From NCBI GenBank assembly GCA_001464355.1, contig LNEU01000029.1, forward strand, positions 1 through 64,000: 64,000 nt of DNA, given 5' to 3'. Made by a program: the position numbers and the translations under genes. The DNA comes from Burkholderiales bacterium Ga0077544. GTDB taxonomy: Bacteria > Pseudomonadota > Gammaproteobacteria > Burkholderiales > Burkholderiaceae_D. The notes below the pieces were generated by a model, which was not told the DNA's origin, did no database searches, and worked only from the letters and a program-made list of their open reading frames with translations. Shown one piece after another: positions 6,834 to 15,856 of the stretch (its first letter is position 1; each line of letters opens with the position of its first letter).

Positions 6834-8281
6834 GCTTCGACCTCTTCTACTACCAATGCGTCAATAATCCCCTGCAACTCTGCTAGCGTCGCTTCTAGCT
6901 CGCCTATCGCTTCCTGAGCCAATACTTCTGGTGCTGGCAAATCGGCAGCATCTTCAACCGAATCATCTTTCAGCCAGCTGATGTCGAGACTGTCATTTCG
7001 GTTAGCGATCTCGGCGCGGGTGAAGTGGCGGAAGCGGCCTTGTTCGCCGGTATCTACACGTTTGGCGAGACTGGAGGCTTCGCCTAATGGATCAGCACCG
7101 TAAGCGGCTTCAAACTCAGCGAAGTGGTCGCGCTTGAGCTCAGTGCGTTTACCAAATTGCGGCATGTTAGCGCGCATGTCGTAGAACCAAACCTCCTTGG
7201 TATTACCTTTGTCGGTTTTACCTCGGGTGAAAAATAGCACATTGGTTTTGACGCCTTGGGCATAGAAGATTCCAGTGGGCAGCCGCAAGATGGTGTGAAG
7301 ATTGCATTTGTCCATCAGGTCGGCGCGGATGCTTTTTCCGGTATTACTTTCAAACAGCACGTTATCCGGCAAGACGACGGCAGCGCGGCCACCTTCGCGC
7401 AAACCACGATAGATGTGCTGCAAGAAGGCGAATTGTTTGTTGGAAGTCGGGTAGGTGAAATCGTCACGGTCCGGCAAGCCGCCACCCTGTTTTGTGCCGA
7501 ACGGCGGATTGGTCAGCATCAGCGTGGCCTTCTTTAATGCCGCGCCTTGTGGCGACAGAGTATCGCCATAGTTAATGCCGGCTTCGCCTTCATTGTCGAT
7601 GCCGTGTAGCATCAGGTTCATCAGGGCGAGGCGGTGCGTGTCCTGTACATGCTCCATACCGTAGAAAGTAGATTGCGCGTATTTCCGCTGCTGCGCTTCA
7701 GTCCAAACGGTCTTGTCGTGATGCGTGTCGATGTAGTGATGTGCGGCGATCAGGAAGCCGCCAGTGCCTGCTGCCGGGTCTTGGATGATGTCGTCGGGCG
7801 ACGGCTGCATCACCGCAACCATGCTGTCGATCAGCACACGGGGCGTGAAGTATTGACCGGCGCCAGATTTCTTCTCATTGGCGTTTTTTTGCAGCAAGCC
7901 TTCGTACAGGTCACCCATGCCTTCGGCCTTGGCGCTGTACCAGTCGATCTTATTGATCTCTGTGACAAGCGTGCTGAGTGTGGCGGGTTTTTTGATGAAG
8001 GTGCTGGAGTTGGCGTAGATTTCTTGCACAATGCCTTTGCCCTCGCGCCCGAAGTCTCGCAGCAAATCTTCGTAAAAGCGCAGCCGATCCGGCGCGGATT
8101 GTGCGACCAAATCTTTCCAACGGTGATTTTCTGGCAACTTGTCTTGCTGGCCGGTTTCTTCGGCCATTTTCAGGAACAATAAGTATGTCAGCTCAGTGAC
8201 GTACTGGTGATAGGTTACGCCGTCGTCTTTCAAGACATTACAGAGATTCCACAGTTTGCCTACGATGTCTTGGGTGCTCAT
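6830..8281 (-). CDS. hsdM: Type I restriction-modification system DNA methyltransferase HsdM
   Basis: The 483-residue protein matches HsdM in length and motifs. An N-terminal helical domain (about 1-130) is followed by the SAM-binding motif DPAAGTGGF (near 168) and the catalytic motif NPPF (near 258), which marks an N6-adenine methyltransferase. With HsdS it methylates the host target and blocks HsdR cleavage. It lies between hsdR and hsdS; the gap to hsdR is 25 bases and hsdS starts within its stop. The start at 8281 gives MSTQDIVGKLWNLCN, a usual HsdM N-terminus. Confidence 0.95.
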   Translation of the reverse strand: MSTQDIVGKLWNLCNVLKDDGVTYHQYVTELTYLLFLKMAEETGQQDKLPENHRWKDLVAQSAPDRLRFYEDLLRDFGREGKGIVQEIYANSSTFIKKPATLSTLVTEINKIDWYSAKAEGMGDLYEGLLQKNANEKKSGAGQYFTPRVLIDSMVAVMQPSPDDIIQDPAAGTGGFLIAAHHYIDTHHDKTVWTEAQQRKYAQSTFYGMEHVQDTHRLALMNLMLHGIDNEGEAGINYGDTLSPQGAALKKATLMLTNPPFGTKQGGGLPDRDDFTYPTSNKQFAFLQHIYRGLREGGRAAVVLPDNVLFESNTGKSIRADLMDKCNLHTILRLPTGIFYAQGVKTNVLFFTRGKTDKGNTKEVWFYDMRANMPQFGKRTELKRDHFAEFEAAYGADPLGEASSLAKRVDTGEQGRFRHFTRAEIANRNDSLDISWLKDDSVEDAADLPAPEVLAQEAIGELEATLAELQGIIDALVVEEVEA

Positions 8282-8306
8282 TATTTTTTGTCGTCTCTAT
8301 ATTTAA

Positions 8307-11300
8307 CTATGCTACTTTGGGAGCCTGCTTTTCCCAAATGGCGCTATTGAATTCATCAAGAATTGTTTGCAGTTGTCCATCAAACTGCTTATCGAGGCGC
8401 TCGAAGCCCCCTGCCTGTTGTTTGAATAGCTGATTCGGATCGTCGATGGCCGATCTATCGACCACTAAATTGACTTTGGTCTGGCTGGCAATTGTTTGCA
8501 GCCATCTGCGCTGGGGCGTGGTCCAATCTGTGCGACTGCCGAGCATTTTTTGCAGAGCTTTATCGACCCGTTCATTATATGGCATCAATGCGTCGCCTAG
8601 CGCTGCGCGACGGATGTGGCCGATGATACTTGCCGCATATCCTTGGTTAGTGGTTTCACGCCAAGCTGTTTCTAAATTTATCTCTGAATAACCTGCTTGG
8701 TCGAGTGTGAAAGCCAGTTCCTTTAACTGTTTGCGGGTAAGTTCACGTGGCCGGGTTAGTACGGTGACTAGTGCGGGGATCTCGTTACCGCTGTTGCGAA
8801 TGTACTCGTCAAACTCTTTTAAGTAATCGGCTGGCTTTAGACCTTTGCCATAACCACTGGTAGCGGAGACGAATACATCTAGATGGTCGGAAATGTAGGT
8901 AACCGGTGATGGTCCACTATATTTTGTGTCTAGCAGTTCAGCGAGGCGTGCGCCATCTATAAACCAACCGCTTATTTGATCCACTGACAATGTTTTGAGC
9001 TCCTTGATGAATGACTCTGGCGGCTGACCGGCAATAGCTTCAAATACTTCTCGTTGTGCATCAGTCAGAGAGCGCTTTTTGCGCTGAAGTTTTGCAATAA
9101 ATTGTTCACGCGAGAGTTCTGCCAGCTCAGGCTGGTCTTTGATTAGTAATTCCTGAATCAGCTGCGAAAAGCTGATTTTTGGATCGACGACAACCGGCTG
9201 CATGGTGGTCATGCTTTGCAGAGCGTCATAGAGGCCTACCGCATCAAATATACGGAAAGTTTCTTTGCCAATTTCGTCGCACATTCGGGTGGCGCGGCCT
9301 AGCATCTGTTCGTACAGAATACGGCTGCTGACGCGGCGCAGGAATACCAGATTAGCGATCTCTGGCACGTCAATCCCAGTAGTGAGTAGATCAACTGTGA
9401 CGGCGATATTCGGAATCGATTCATTCTTGTAACGGCGAATCAGTTCGAGTGGTTTGTGAGCCGCCCCGGTTATCTTGATAACCGCATCGTCATCGACGCT
9501 GCCGTAAGTGTTCGCCAGTGCTATTTTGAACAGCTTGACGACGAGGTCGGCATGGGCGTCGGTAGCGCAAAAAATAAGAGTTTTCGCTTTGAGATTGGGG
9601 TCGATCTCTTTGGCGAGATAATCGCAAACGACGCGATTGAAATCTTCGGTGATGACTTTTTTGTTGAAATCTTCAACATCGAGCTTGATTTCATCGGGAG
9701 TGGTAAACAGTTCTACCTGATTGCTGCGCACATCATAGACCGACAGGGATTGCCCTTTTTCCCATTTAATGCCGGCGGTGGACAGCTGGGTCTTGATATT
9801 GAGCGGAGGTTCATGGTCGATCAGAAAACCGTCGATCACGGCTTCGCGATAGGTGTATTGATAAACCGGGGCGCCGAAAATTTGTGTGGTGTGCAGCGCG
9901 GGTGTGGCGGTCAGACCAATTTTGACAGCGTCGAAGTATTCCAACACGCGGCGGTACTTGGACACATAATCATCCTGGCTGCGAAATGCCATCTCAGTGT
10001 CTGACAGCTCACGGTCAAGCAGGTAGCCGCGATGACATTCATCGATGACGATGCAGTCATATTGATCGACTGTTGGCATAGCTGCGTCTTCAGAGGGAAA
10101 CAATACTCGATGGACCATGCCTTGTATGGTGGCGATTTGTACCGCGGTGGCGCTATCTGGAATTTTATCTTCCAACTCTTTCAGGCCAAAAATATCTGCG
10201 AAGGTTTGCAGATTTTCCATCCTGGTATCTTTGAAGGCATTGGCGGCCTGTTCGCCTAATGCTGAGCGATCAACCAGAAACAAGATCCGGCGAAAGCGCT
10301 GTGCTTTGAGCAAGCGGTAGATGAGCGCGATGCAGGTTTTTGTTTTGCCGGTACCAGTGGCCATGGCAACCAGACACGCACGCTGTCCTTCGGTGATGGC
10401 GGCTTCTACTTTTTGGATCGCAGTGGTTTGGTATTCACGTAATTTGAAATCGTATTCGAACGGCTCTGCTGCGAGCTTCTGTGCTGCCGCTGCGTGATCT
10501 TGCTTGAGTAGTTCCGACAAGCCTTCCGGCGAATACCACCCATCTAGTGCGCGCGATAAGTTTTCCGCTTTACGCACGTCACAAAACCATACGCCGCTTT
10601 TTGTTTCGACTTGCTTAAGGTAGGGACGGCCATTACTGGAAAATACAAAGGGCAACTGGAACTCCGACCATGGAGCGTGGTCAGCTTGCGTCATTCCATC
10701 AACGATTTGAAATTCTCGACTGTATCGTTTGGACTGCTGCAGGTTGCCTGAGACATCAATATTCTTTTTCTTGGCTTCGACGGCTGCAACGGGAGTGAGA
10801 CCAATAAATAGTAAGTAATCGGCGCGACCAGTTTTGGTTGGCCACTCTGCAATTGCCTTGTTTTTCCCTTTTTCTGGACGTGCGCCTTTGCCGAAAGTGA
10901 GGTTGACAGTATCTACGTCCCAACCCGCATCGCGTAATTGTTGATCAATCAAGACACGCGTTGCGGCTTCATCCAGCTGAATATGTTCGGCTGCTTTGTT
11001 AGAAGCTTTGACAATCTGCGCCAACTCTGTTGCAGGTTTGCTGGATGTTTGCGTTTGGAGTTCTATCAAACGTGCATGTGTGGCGGCTTTCTCATGCTCT
11101 GCTAGCGAAACTAGTTCTTGCCAAATCTGGTTCTCTTCGCTGCTTTTTGCGATTGTCTCTTTGGCTTCGTTCAGTTGTATTTGCGTTGCTACATGAGTGG
11201 TTTGATATGCGGTGAGCTCTGCTTGAAGTCGTGCCAGTTCCTGTCGCATCTCAACCGATTCATCCTTTGGGGCTTGCGGAGGAGTAAAGGGGCCTGACTT

Positions 11301-11681
11301 GAAGTCGGCATCTTTGTAGGTGCGATGAAACCAGATTCCTAATTGCCACGACATTTTTAGCGCAGAGAGCGCAGCTGCATGGTCACCACTGATGGCATGG
11401 TTTGCTTGGTTGCCAATCTTACGAATTTCGTGAAAGAGTTGATCTACTTGTTTAGGCAGCAGGCCTTCATCACGAAGACGATAGAGCAGGTCAAACTGAC
11501 TTTCCTCAGGAGCGACAAATTTGCCTGAATAGGCAGCAACCGCTTGCGCAAGCAATTCGCCAAACTGCCGAACCTTCAAGAGGCAAGTATTGGGGTCATC
11601 TGGAAAATATTTTTCCGATAGCAAACCAAGGCGTGCGAGTTGGGGTTCGTAGCTTTGAAGGTGTTTAAAATTGGTCGCCAT
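8307..11681 (-). CDS. hsdR: Type I restriction enzyme motor and nuclease subunit HsdR
   Basis: I place the start at ATG 11681 (MATNFKHLQ, 1124 aa), because the 30 residues before it in the open frame look non-native (CCCH). Starts at 11699 or 11771 are possible. A helical DUF4145-like region (about 1-110) and a coiled-coil stretch (about 115-230) come first. The HsdR nuclease motif follows with GRADYLL and EAKKKN. Then comes the superfamily 2 motor with ATGTGKT, DECH and TATPA, and an EcoEI-type C-terminal domain. HsdR uses ATP to pull DNA through the complex and cuts at a distance from unmethylated sites. It is the first gene of hsdR-hsdM-hsdS-DUF5655. All key residues seen are intact. Confidence 0.92.
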   Translation of the reverse strand: MATNFKHLQSYEPQLARLGLLSEKYFPDDPNTCLLKVRQFGELLAQAVAAYSGKFVAPEESQFDLLYRLRDEGLLPKQVDQLFHEIRKIGNQANHAISGDHAAALSALKMSWQLGIWFHRTYKDADFKSGPFTPPQAPKDESVEMRQELARLQAELTAYQTTHVATQIQLNEAKETIAKSSEENQIWQELVSLAEHEKAATHARLIELQTQTSSKPATELAQIVKASNKAAEHIQLDEAATRVLIDQQLRDAGWDVDTVNLTFGKGARPEKGKNKAIAEWPTKTGRADYLLFIGLTPVAAVEAKKKNIDVSGNLQQSKRYSREFQIVDGMTQADHAPWSEFQLPFVFSSNGRPYLKQVETKSGVWFCDVRKAENLSRALDGWYSPEGLSELLKQDHAAAAQKLAAEPFEYDFKLREYQTTAIQKVEAAITEGQRACLVAMATGTGKTKTCIALIYRLLKAQRFRRILFLVDRSALGEQAANAFKDTRMENLQTFADIFGLKELEDKIPDSATAVQIATIQGMVHRVLFPSEDAAMPTVDQYDCIVIDECHRGYLLDRELSDTEMAFRSQDDYVSKYRRVLEYFDAVKIGLTATPALHTTQIFGAPVYQYTYREAVIDGFLIDHEPPLNIKTQLSTAGIKWEKGQSLSVYDVRSNQVELFTTPDEIKLDVEDFNKKVITEDFNRVVCDYLAKEIDPNLKAKTLIFCATDAHADLVVKLFKIALANTYGSVDDDAVIKITGAAHKPLELIRRYKNESIPNIAVTVDLLTTGIDVPEIANLVFLRRVSSRILYEQMLGRATRMCDEIGKETFRIFDAVGLYDALQSMTTMQPVVVDPKISFSQLIQELLIKDQPELAELSREQFIAKLQRKKRSLTDAQREVFEAIAGQPPESFIKELKTLSVDQISGWFIDGARLAELLDTKYSGPSPVTYISDHLDVFVSATSGYGKGLKPADYLKEFDEYIRNSGNEIPALVTVLTRPRELTRKQLKELAFTLDQAGYSEINLETAWRETTNQGYAASIIGHIRRAALGDALMPYNERVDKALQKMLGSRTDWTTPQRRWLQTIASQTKVNLVVDRSAIDDPNQLFKQQAGGFERLDKQFDGQLQTILDEFNSAIWEKQAPKVA

Positions 11682-11898
11682 ATTGTCTTGTAGTTTCATT
11701 CTCAACTGGACTATAAGCGAAATATTTGCATGACAACAACATCTTATTGCTGGGCTGTGAGTTCCCATCAAATAAGCCCGTGCTTACGCATGAGCGATGA
11801 ATGGAAAGATTCGCTGGCGGGAAGTCGTGCATCATGGCGTGGATATGCAAAATATGAAATGAACATCTATTCAAAGCCTCGCTAAAAGCCATTCCACA

Positions 11899-12045
11899 AT
11901 GCTAGGCGCGATTGCGATGGTTAGAGCAAATAAGAATGTTTTTGATGACATGTCGAGCTCCGATGTATTGAAGGCTCAAATATTAGCCACACCACTTAAT
12001 ATCGACTGCGACACGATTTCGTGTCGACGTAAAAGACTTGATTAG
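11899..12045 (+). pseudogene. Possible remnant of a HigA/XRE-type antitoxin gene
   Basis: A short plus-strand frame of 48 codons contains RANKNVFDD and, seven residues further on, LKAQIL. This resembles the N-terminus of HTH-containing HigA-type antitoxins, which typically read 'NVF-x-D-L-G ... LKAxL' before the helix-turn-helix. The frame ends at TAG 12043-12045, before any helix-turn-helix could form, and a perfect palindrome interrupts its 3' part. No toxin gene is adjacent. It may be a decayed toxin-antitoxin gene at the edge of the island, or a chance frame. Confidence 0.3.
12009..12026. repeat. Perfect palindrome, 8-bp arms
   Basis: CGACACGA and TCGTGTCG form perfect 8-base arms with a 2-base centre (TT). 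There is no following T-run, so it is not a terminator. It may be a protein-binding site or a leftover of a recombination site. Confidence 0.5.
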
Positions 12046-12071
12046 ATACGACTGGAAGATGACGGTGGGAG

Positions 12072-12090
12072 TATTAGACACTGTCTAATA
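12072..12090. repeat. Perfect palindrome, 9-bp arms
   Basis: TATTAGACA and TGTCTAATA flank a single C, giving a 19-base perfect palindrome about 25 bases before the tRNA-Asn terminator. The odd length with one central base is usual for dimeric repressor or recombinase sites. No gene next to it explains it. Confidence 0.5.
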
Positions 12091-12113
12091 TCGAACGGAA
12101 CTGAACAAATAAA

Positions 12114-12141
12114 AAGGCCCCACGCTTTCACGTAGGGCCTT
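12114..12141 (-). terminator. Rho-independent terminator of tRNA-Asn
   Basis: On the minus strand AAGGCCC ... GGGCCTT forms a 7-bp GC-rich stem, extended by further pairs toward the loop, followed by TTTATT. It lies 8 bases past the CCA end of the tRNA. Confidence 0.8.
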
Positions 12142-12149
12142 GTATTCTG

Positions 12150-12225
12150 TGGCTCCCCGACCTGGACTCGAACCAGGGACCTGCGGATTAACAGTCCGTC
12201 GCTCTACCAACTGAGCTATCAGGGA
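12150..12225 (-). tRNA. tRNA-Asn (anticodon GTT)
   Basis: The 76-base minus-strand sequence folds as a tRNA. The acceptor stem is TCCCTGA / TCGGGGA, the D-arm carries AGCTCAGTTGGTAGAGC and the T-arm carries GGTTCGAGTCC. The anticodon loop is CTGTTAA with anticodon GTT for asparagine. CCA is encoded. The accessory region lies on its 3' side, the usual target side for tRNA-directed integrases. Confidence 0.97.
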
Positions 12226-12236
12226 ACAGAAGCGAG

Positions 12237-12266
12237 ATTATAAGATGTTTCTTGCTCGCCTGTCAA
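12237..12266 (-). promoter_or_regulatory. Consensus sigma-70 promoter of tRNA-Asn
   Basis: Read on the minus strand, TTGACA (12266-12261) and TATAAT (12242-12237) are both perfect consensus boxes with an 18-base spacer. The -10 box ends 11 bases before the tRNA 5' end. Confidence 0.85.
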
Positions 12267-12331
12267 AGCTTGTGCAATAAATTTCTTTGCTTCGTTACTC
12301 TTGGCGCAGAAATTTATTGCAGGGGCGAATA

Positions 12332-13546
12332 TTAAAGAACTTTTGCGATTGCTGCAATAACGTAATCGATGTTTTTTGTGTTCAGTGCAGCGACACAAAT
12401 ACGGCCAGTGTCGACAGCGTAAATCGAAAACTCATCACGCAGACGTTCCACTTGTGGTTTGGTCAAGCCCGAGTACGAGAACATACCGCGTTGTTCTGTC
12501 ACGAAATCGAAGTTGTGGGCAGGTGCTTGTTCTTTCAGCTTCTGCACAAATGCTTGACGCATTTCGCGGATGCGTACGCGCATGCCAGCCAGTTCTTCTT
12601 CCCACAATGCACGCAGTTCTGGTGATGCCAGAGCGGTTGCAACGACTTGGCCGCCGTGGATAGGTGGGTTGGAGTAGTTGGTACGGATGACGCGTTTCAA
12701 TTGCGACAAGACGCGTGCTGCTTCTTCTGCATTGCTGGAAACGATGCTCAATGCGCCAACGCGCTCGCCATACAGCGAGAACGATTTGGAGAATGAGTTC
12801 GAAACGAACACAGCGCCGCCTGCTTCAGCGAATTGACGAACAACTTTGCCGTCCGATTCGATGCCGTCGCCAAAACCTTGGTAGGCCATGTCGAGGAATG
12901 GAATCAAGCCACGTGTTGTGACAACATTCAACACTTCCAGCCATTGTGCGTCGCTCAGATCAGCGCCGGTTGGGTTGTGGCAGCAAGCGTGCAACAGAAC
13001 GATCGAGCCGCTAGGAATCGATTTGAGTGTGTCGAGCATGCCAGCGAAGTTGACGCCGCGCGTTACTGCATCGTAGTACGGATAGTTGTTGACGGTGAAG
13101 CCTGCGGATTCAAACAGGGCACGGTGATTTTCCCAGCTTGGATCGCTGATCCAGACTTGCGCGTTTGGCGCAAAGCGTTTCAGGAAATCAGCGCCGAGCT
13201 TCAATGCGCCTGTGCCGCCAATTGCTTGCGCGGTGACTGCACGTTTGTCCTTGACTACTGAACTATCGGCACCAAATACGAGTTCTTGTACTGCTTTGTC
13301 GTAGGCAGCCAGGCCGTCGATAGGCAAGTAGCCACGTGGCGACAGTTTTTCCATTAATTGCGCTTCGGCTTTGCGTACGCATTCGAGCAATGGCAATTTG
13401 CCGTTATCGTCGTTGTAAACGCCGACACCAAGATTGATCTTATTCGGATTCTTGTCGGCATTGAAAGCCTCGGTAATGCCAAGAATCGGGTCACGGGGCG
13501 CCATTTCGATGGCGTTGAGGAGCGAAGCAGGAAGAGGTGCGTTCAT
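12332..13546 (-). CDS. tyrB: Aromatic amino acid aminotransferase (class I PLP-dependent)
   Basis: The 404-residue protein from ATG 13546 (MNAPLPASLL) is a class Ia aminotransferase. It moves the amino group between aromatic amino acids or aspartate and 2-oxoglutarate. The PLP lysine lies in NSFSKSFSLYGERVG (near residue 255), the cofactor-binding Asn/Asp pair appears in HNPTG and LDMAYQG, and the substrate arginine region reads SNPPIHGG. The SNPP-x-HGG form fits TyrB/AspC. TyrB and AspC are hard to tell apart from sequence, so an aspartate aminotransferase role is also possible. A longer open frame to 13639 adds residues that do not look native. The gene is divergent from uvrB. Confidence 0.88.
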   Translation of the reverse strand: MNAPLPASLLNAIEMAPRDPILGITEAFNADKNPNKINLGVGVYNDDNGKLPLLECVRKAEAQLMEKLSPRGYLPIDGLAAYDKAVQELVFGADSSVVKDKRAVTAQAIGGTGALKLGADFLKRFAPNAQVWISDPSWENHRALFESAGFTVNNYPYYDAVTRGVNFAGMLDTLKSIPSGSIVLLHACCHNPTGADLSDAQWLEVLNVVTTRGLIPFLDMAYQGFGDGIESDGKVVRQFAEAGGAVFVSNSFSKSFSLYGERVGALSIVSSNAEEAARVLSQLKRVIRTNYSNPPIHGGQVVATALASPELRALWEEELAGMRVRIREMRQAFVQKLKEQAPAHNFDFVTEQRGMFSYSGLTKPQVERLRDEFSIYAVDTGRICVAALNTKNIDYVIAAIAKVL

Positions 13547-13663
13547 CGTGATAACATCAAAAGTTAGCTGCAAACGGTCGTTTTGCAGTGGGGTTGTGTA
13601 GAGCGCAAGACCATAAGTCTTGCGGAAAATGCGACTCACTATTTTACCAAAGGTCGGATTTAA

Positions 13664-15748
13664 ATGGCTGATTTATCCCAAGTTCCCGATTCCGTTGACG
13701 AATCGAAAATTGTTACCTTCCCGAATTCCCCATTTCGTCTATATCAGCCGTTTCCTCCGGCAGGTGATCAGCCGACCGCGATTGCTAAGCTGGTCGAAGG
13801 CATAGATGACGGCTTGTTTTATCAGACCTTGCTGGGCGTAACCGGCTCGGGCAAGACATATACAGTTGCCAATGTGATCGCACAGATGGGGCGTCCGGCG
13901 ATTGTGTTTGCGCCGAACAAGACTTTGGCTGCACAGCTATACAGCGAATTCCGCGAGTTCTTCCCGCAGAATGCGGTGGAATACTTCGTCAGCTATTACG
14001 ATTATTACCAGCCGGAAGCCTATGTTCCGCAGCGCGATTTGTTCATCGAGAAAGATTCTTCGATTAACGAACATATCGAGCAGATGCGCCTGTCATGCAC
14101 CAAGTCGCTGATGGAGCGGCGCGATGTGGTGATCATTGCGACGGTATCAGCGATTTACGGTATTGGTAATCCGAGTGAATATCACCAGATGATTCTGACC
14201 TTGCGTGCCAAGGACAAGGTCAGCCAGCGCGATGTGATTGCGCGCCTGATCGCGATGCAATACACGCGCAATGAAGTTGATTTTGGCCGCGGTACTTTCC
14301 GTGTGCGCGGCGATACGATTGATATTTTCCCGGCGGAACATGCGGAACTGGCAATCCGTCTGGAAATGTTTGATGACGAAATTGAAAGCCTGCAGCTATT
14401 CGATCCGTTGACCGGCCGCGTCAAACAAAAGATTCCGCGCTTTACGGTTTATCCGGGTTCGCATTATGTGACGCCGCGTGCGACGGTCTTGCGTGCGATC
14501 GAAACCATCAAGGATGAGCTGCGTGAGCGTCTGGAGTTTTTCCGCAAGGAAAACAAGCTGATCGAAGAGCAGCGTCTGGAGCAGCGCACCCGTTTCGATC
14601 TGGAAATGATGCAGGAAATCGGCTTTACCAAAGGCATCGAAAACTACTCGCGCCACTTGAGCGGTGCCAAGGCCGGCGATCCGCCGCCAACATTGGTTGA
14701 TTATCTGCCGCCGGACGCCTTGATGTTCATGGATGAGTCGCATGTATTGATGGGCCAGCTCAACGGCATGTACAACGGCGACAGGGCACGCAAAACGAAT
14801 TTGGTTGATTACGGCTTCCGCCTGCCGTCAGCACTGGATAACCGGCCGCTGCGCTTTGACGAGTTCGAAGGCAAGATGCGGCAAATGGTGTTTGTTTCGG
14901 CGACGCCGGCCGACTATGAAAATACGCATGCCGATCAGGTGGTCGAGCAGGTTGTGCGTCCGACCGGTCTGGTCGATCCATTGATCAGTGTGCGTCCGGC
15001 CTCGACACAGGTGGATGACCTGATGTCGGAAATTACCGAGCGCGTAAAAAAACACGAGCGGGTGTTGGTGACGACGCTTACCAAGCGCATGTCTGAGCAG
15101 TTGACGGAGTTCCTTAGCGATAACGGCATCAAGGTGCGTTATCTGCACAGTGATATTGATACCGTTGAGCGGGTGGAAATACTGAGGGATTTGCGCCTGG
15201 GCACTTTCGATGTGCTGGTCGGTATTAACTTGTTGCGCGAGGGCCTTGATTTGCCTGAGGTTTCATTGGTGGCGATTTTGGATGCGGACAAGGAAGGCTT
15301 CCTGCGTTCCGAGCGTAGCTTGATTCAAACCATAGGCCGCGCGGCGCGTAACCTGAGCGGTATGGCGATTCTGTATGGCGACAAGATCACGGATTCGATG
15401 CGCAGGGCCATTGATGAAACCGAACGTCGGCGCGCCAAGCAGATCGCTTTCAATACGGCCAATAACATTACGCCGATCGGTATCAAGAAGCATATCCGCG
15501 AGTTGATTGATGGCGTGTACAGCCAGCAGGATGCGCGTGAAGAATTCAATATTGCGCAAGAACATGCGAAGTATGAGGCGATGAGCGAGAAGCAGGTCAG
15601 CAAGGAAATCAAGCGACTGGAAAAACAGATGCAGGGTCATGCAAAAAACCTGGAGTTCGAGAAGGCTGCGCAAGTGCGCGATCAGTTGCGAGTATTGAAG
15701 GAACAATTGTTTGGCGCGCCGGGCGAGGACCATATTGTGCCGGCTTGA
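13664..15748 (+). CDS. uvrB: Excinuclease ABC subunit B
   Basis: This 694-residue protein is UvrB, the damage-verifying helicase of nucleotide excision repair that receives DNA from UvrA and recruits UvrC. It has Walker A GVTGSGKT (near 57-64), the damage-probing beta-hairpin with [12 protein letters not shown] (near 107), the helicase motifs DESH and FVSATP, and GRAARN in motif VI. A C-terminal UVR coiled-coil motif follows for UvrC contact (near 650-685). The start is [10 protein letters not shown]. No SOS box is visible in the short gap to tyrB, so damage induction is not evident here. Confidence 0.97.
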   Translation: MADLSQVPDSVDESKIVTFPNSPFRLYQPFPPAGDQPTAIAKLVEGIDDGLFYQTLLGVTGSGKTYTVANVIAQMGRPAIVFAPNKTLAAQLYSEFREFFPQNAVEYFVSYYDYYQPEAYVPQRDLFIEKDSSINEHIEQMRLSCTKSLMERRDVVIIATVSAIYGIGNPSEYHQMILTLRAKDKVSQRDVIARLIAMQYTRNEVDFGRGTFRVRGDTIDIFPAEHAELAIRLEMFDDEIESLQLFDPLTGRVKQKIPRFTVYPGSHYVTPRATVLRAIETIKDELRERLEFFRKENKLIEEQRLEQRTRFDLEMMQEIGFTKGIENYSRHLSGAKAGDPPPTLVDYLPPDALMFMDESHVLMGQLNGMYNGDRARKTNLVDYGFRLPSALDNRPLRFDEFEGKMRQMVFVSATPADYENTHADQVVEQVVRPTGLVDPLISVRPASTQVDDLMSEITERVKKHERVLVTTLTKRMSEQLTEFLSDNGIKVRYLHSDIDTVERVEILRDLRLGTFDVLVGINLLREGLDLPEVSLVAILDADKEGFLRSERSLIQTIGRAARNLSGMAILYGDKITDSMRRAIDETERRRAKQIAFNTANNITPIGIKKHIRELIDGVYSQQDAREEFNIAQEHAKYEAMSEKQVSKEIKRLEKQMQGHAKNLEFEKAAQVRDQLRVLKEQLFGAPGEDHIVPA

Positions 15749-15856
15749 TCGATAAATAATGAGATGAGGGACTGCAGTTTTTCGTGTGCCGCAAAGTGTT
15801 GCGGCTACAATCGCTGCTTTCGCCCGCAGGCATAAACCTCAGTCGTTATAAACCTC

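Larger units (their letters stand above)
11682..12149. other. Gene-poor junction between hsdR and tRNA-Asn
   Basis: No intact gene is visible over about 470 bases. The stretch holds the upstream region of hsdR, the possible antitoxin remnant, two perfect palindromes (12009-12026 and 12072-12090) and the tRNA terminator. It is the place where one end of an island integrated at the tRNA 3' end would be expected. No integrase gene lies here. Confidence 0.5.

Noticed and set aside
11665-11892. 75-residue minus-strand open frame overlapping the hsdR start
   Set aside because: It overlaps the hsdR N-terminus in another frame and has a His/Cys-rich random look.
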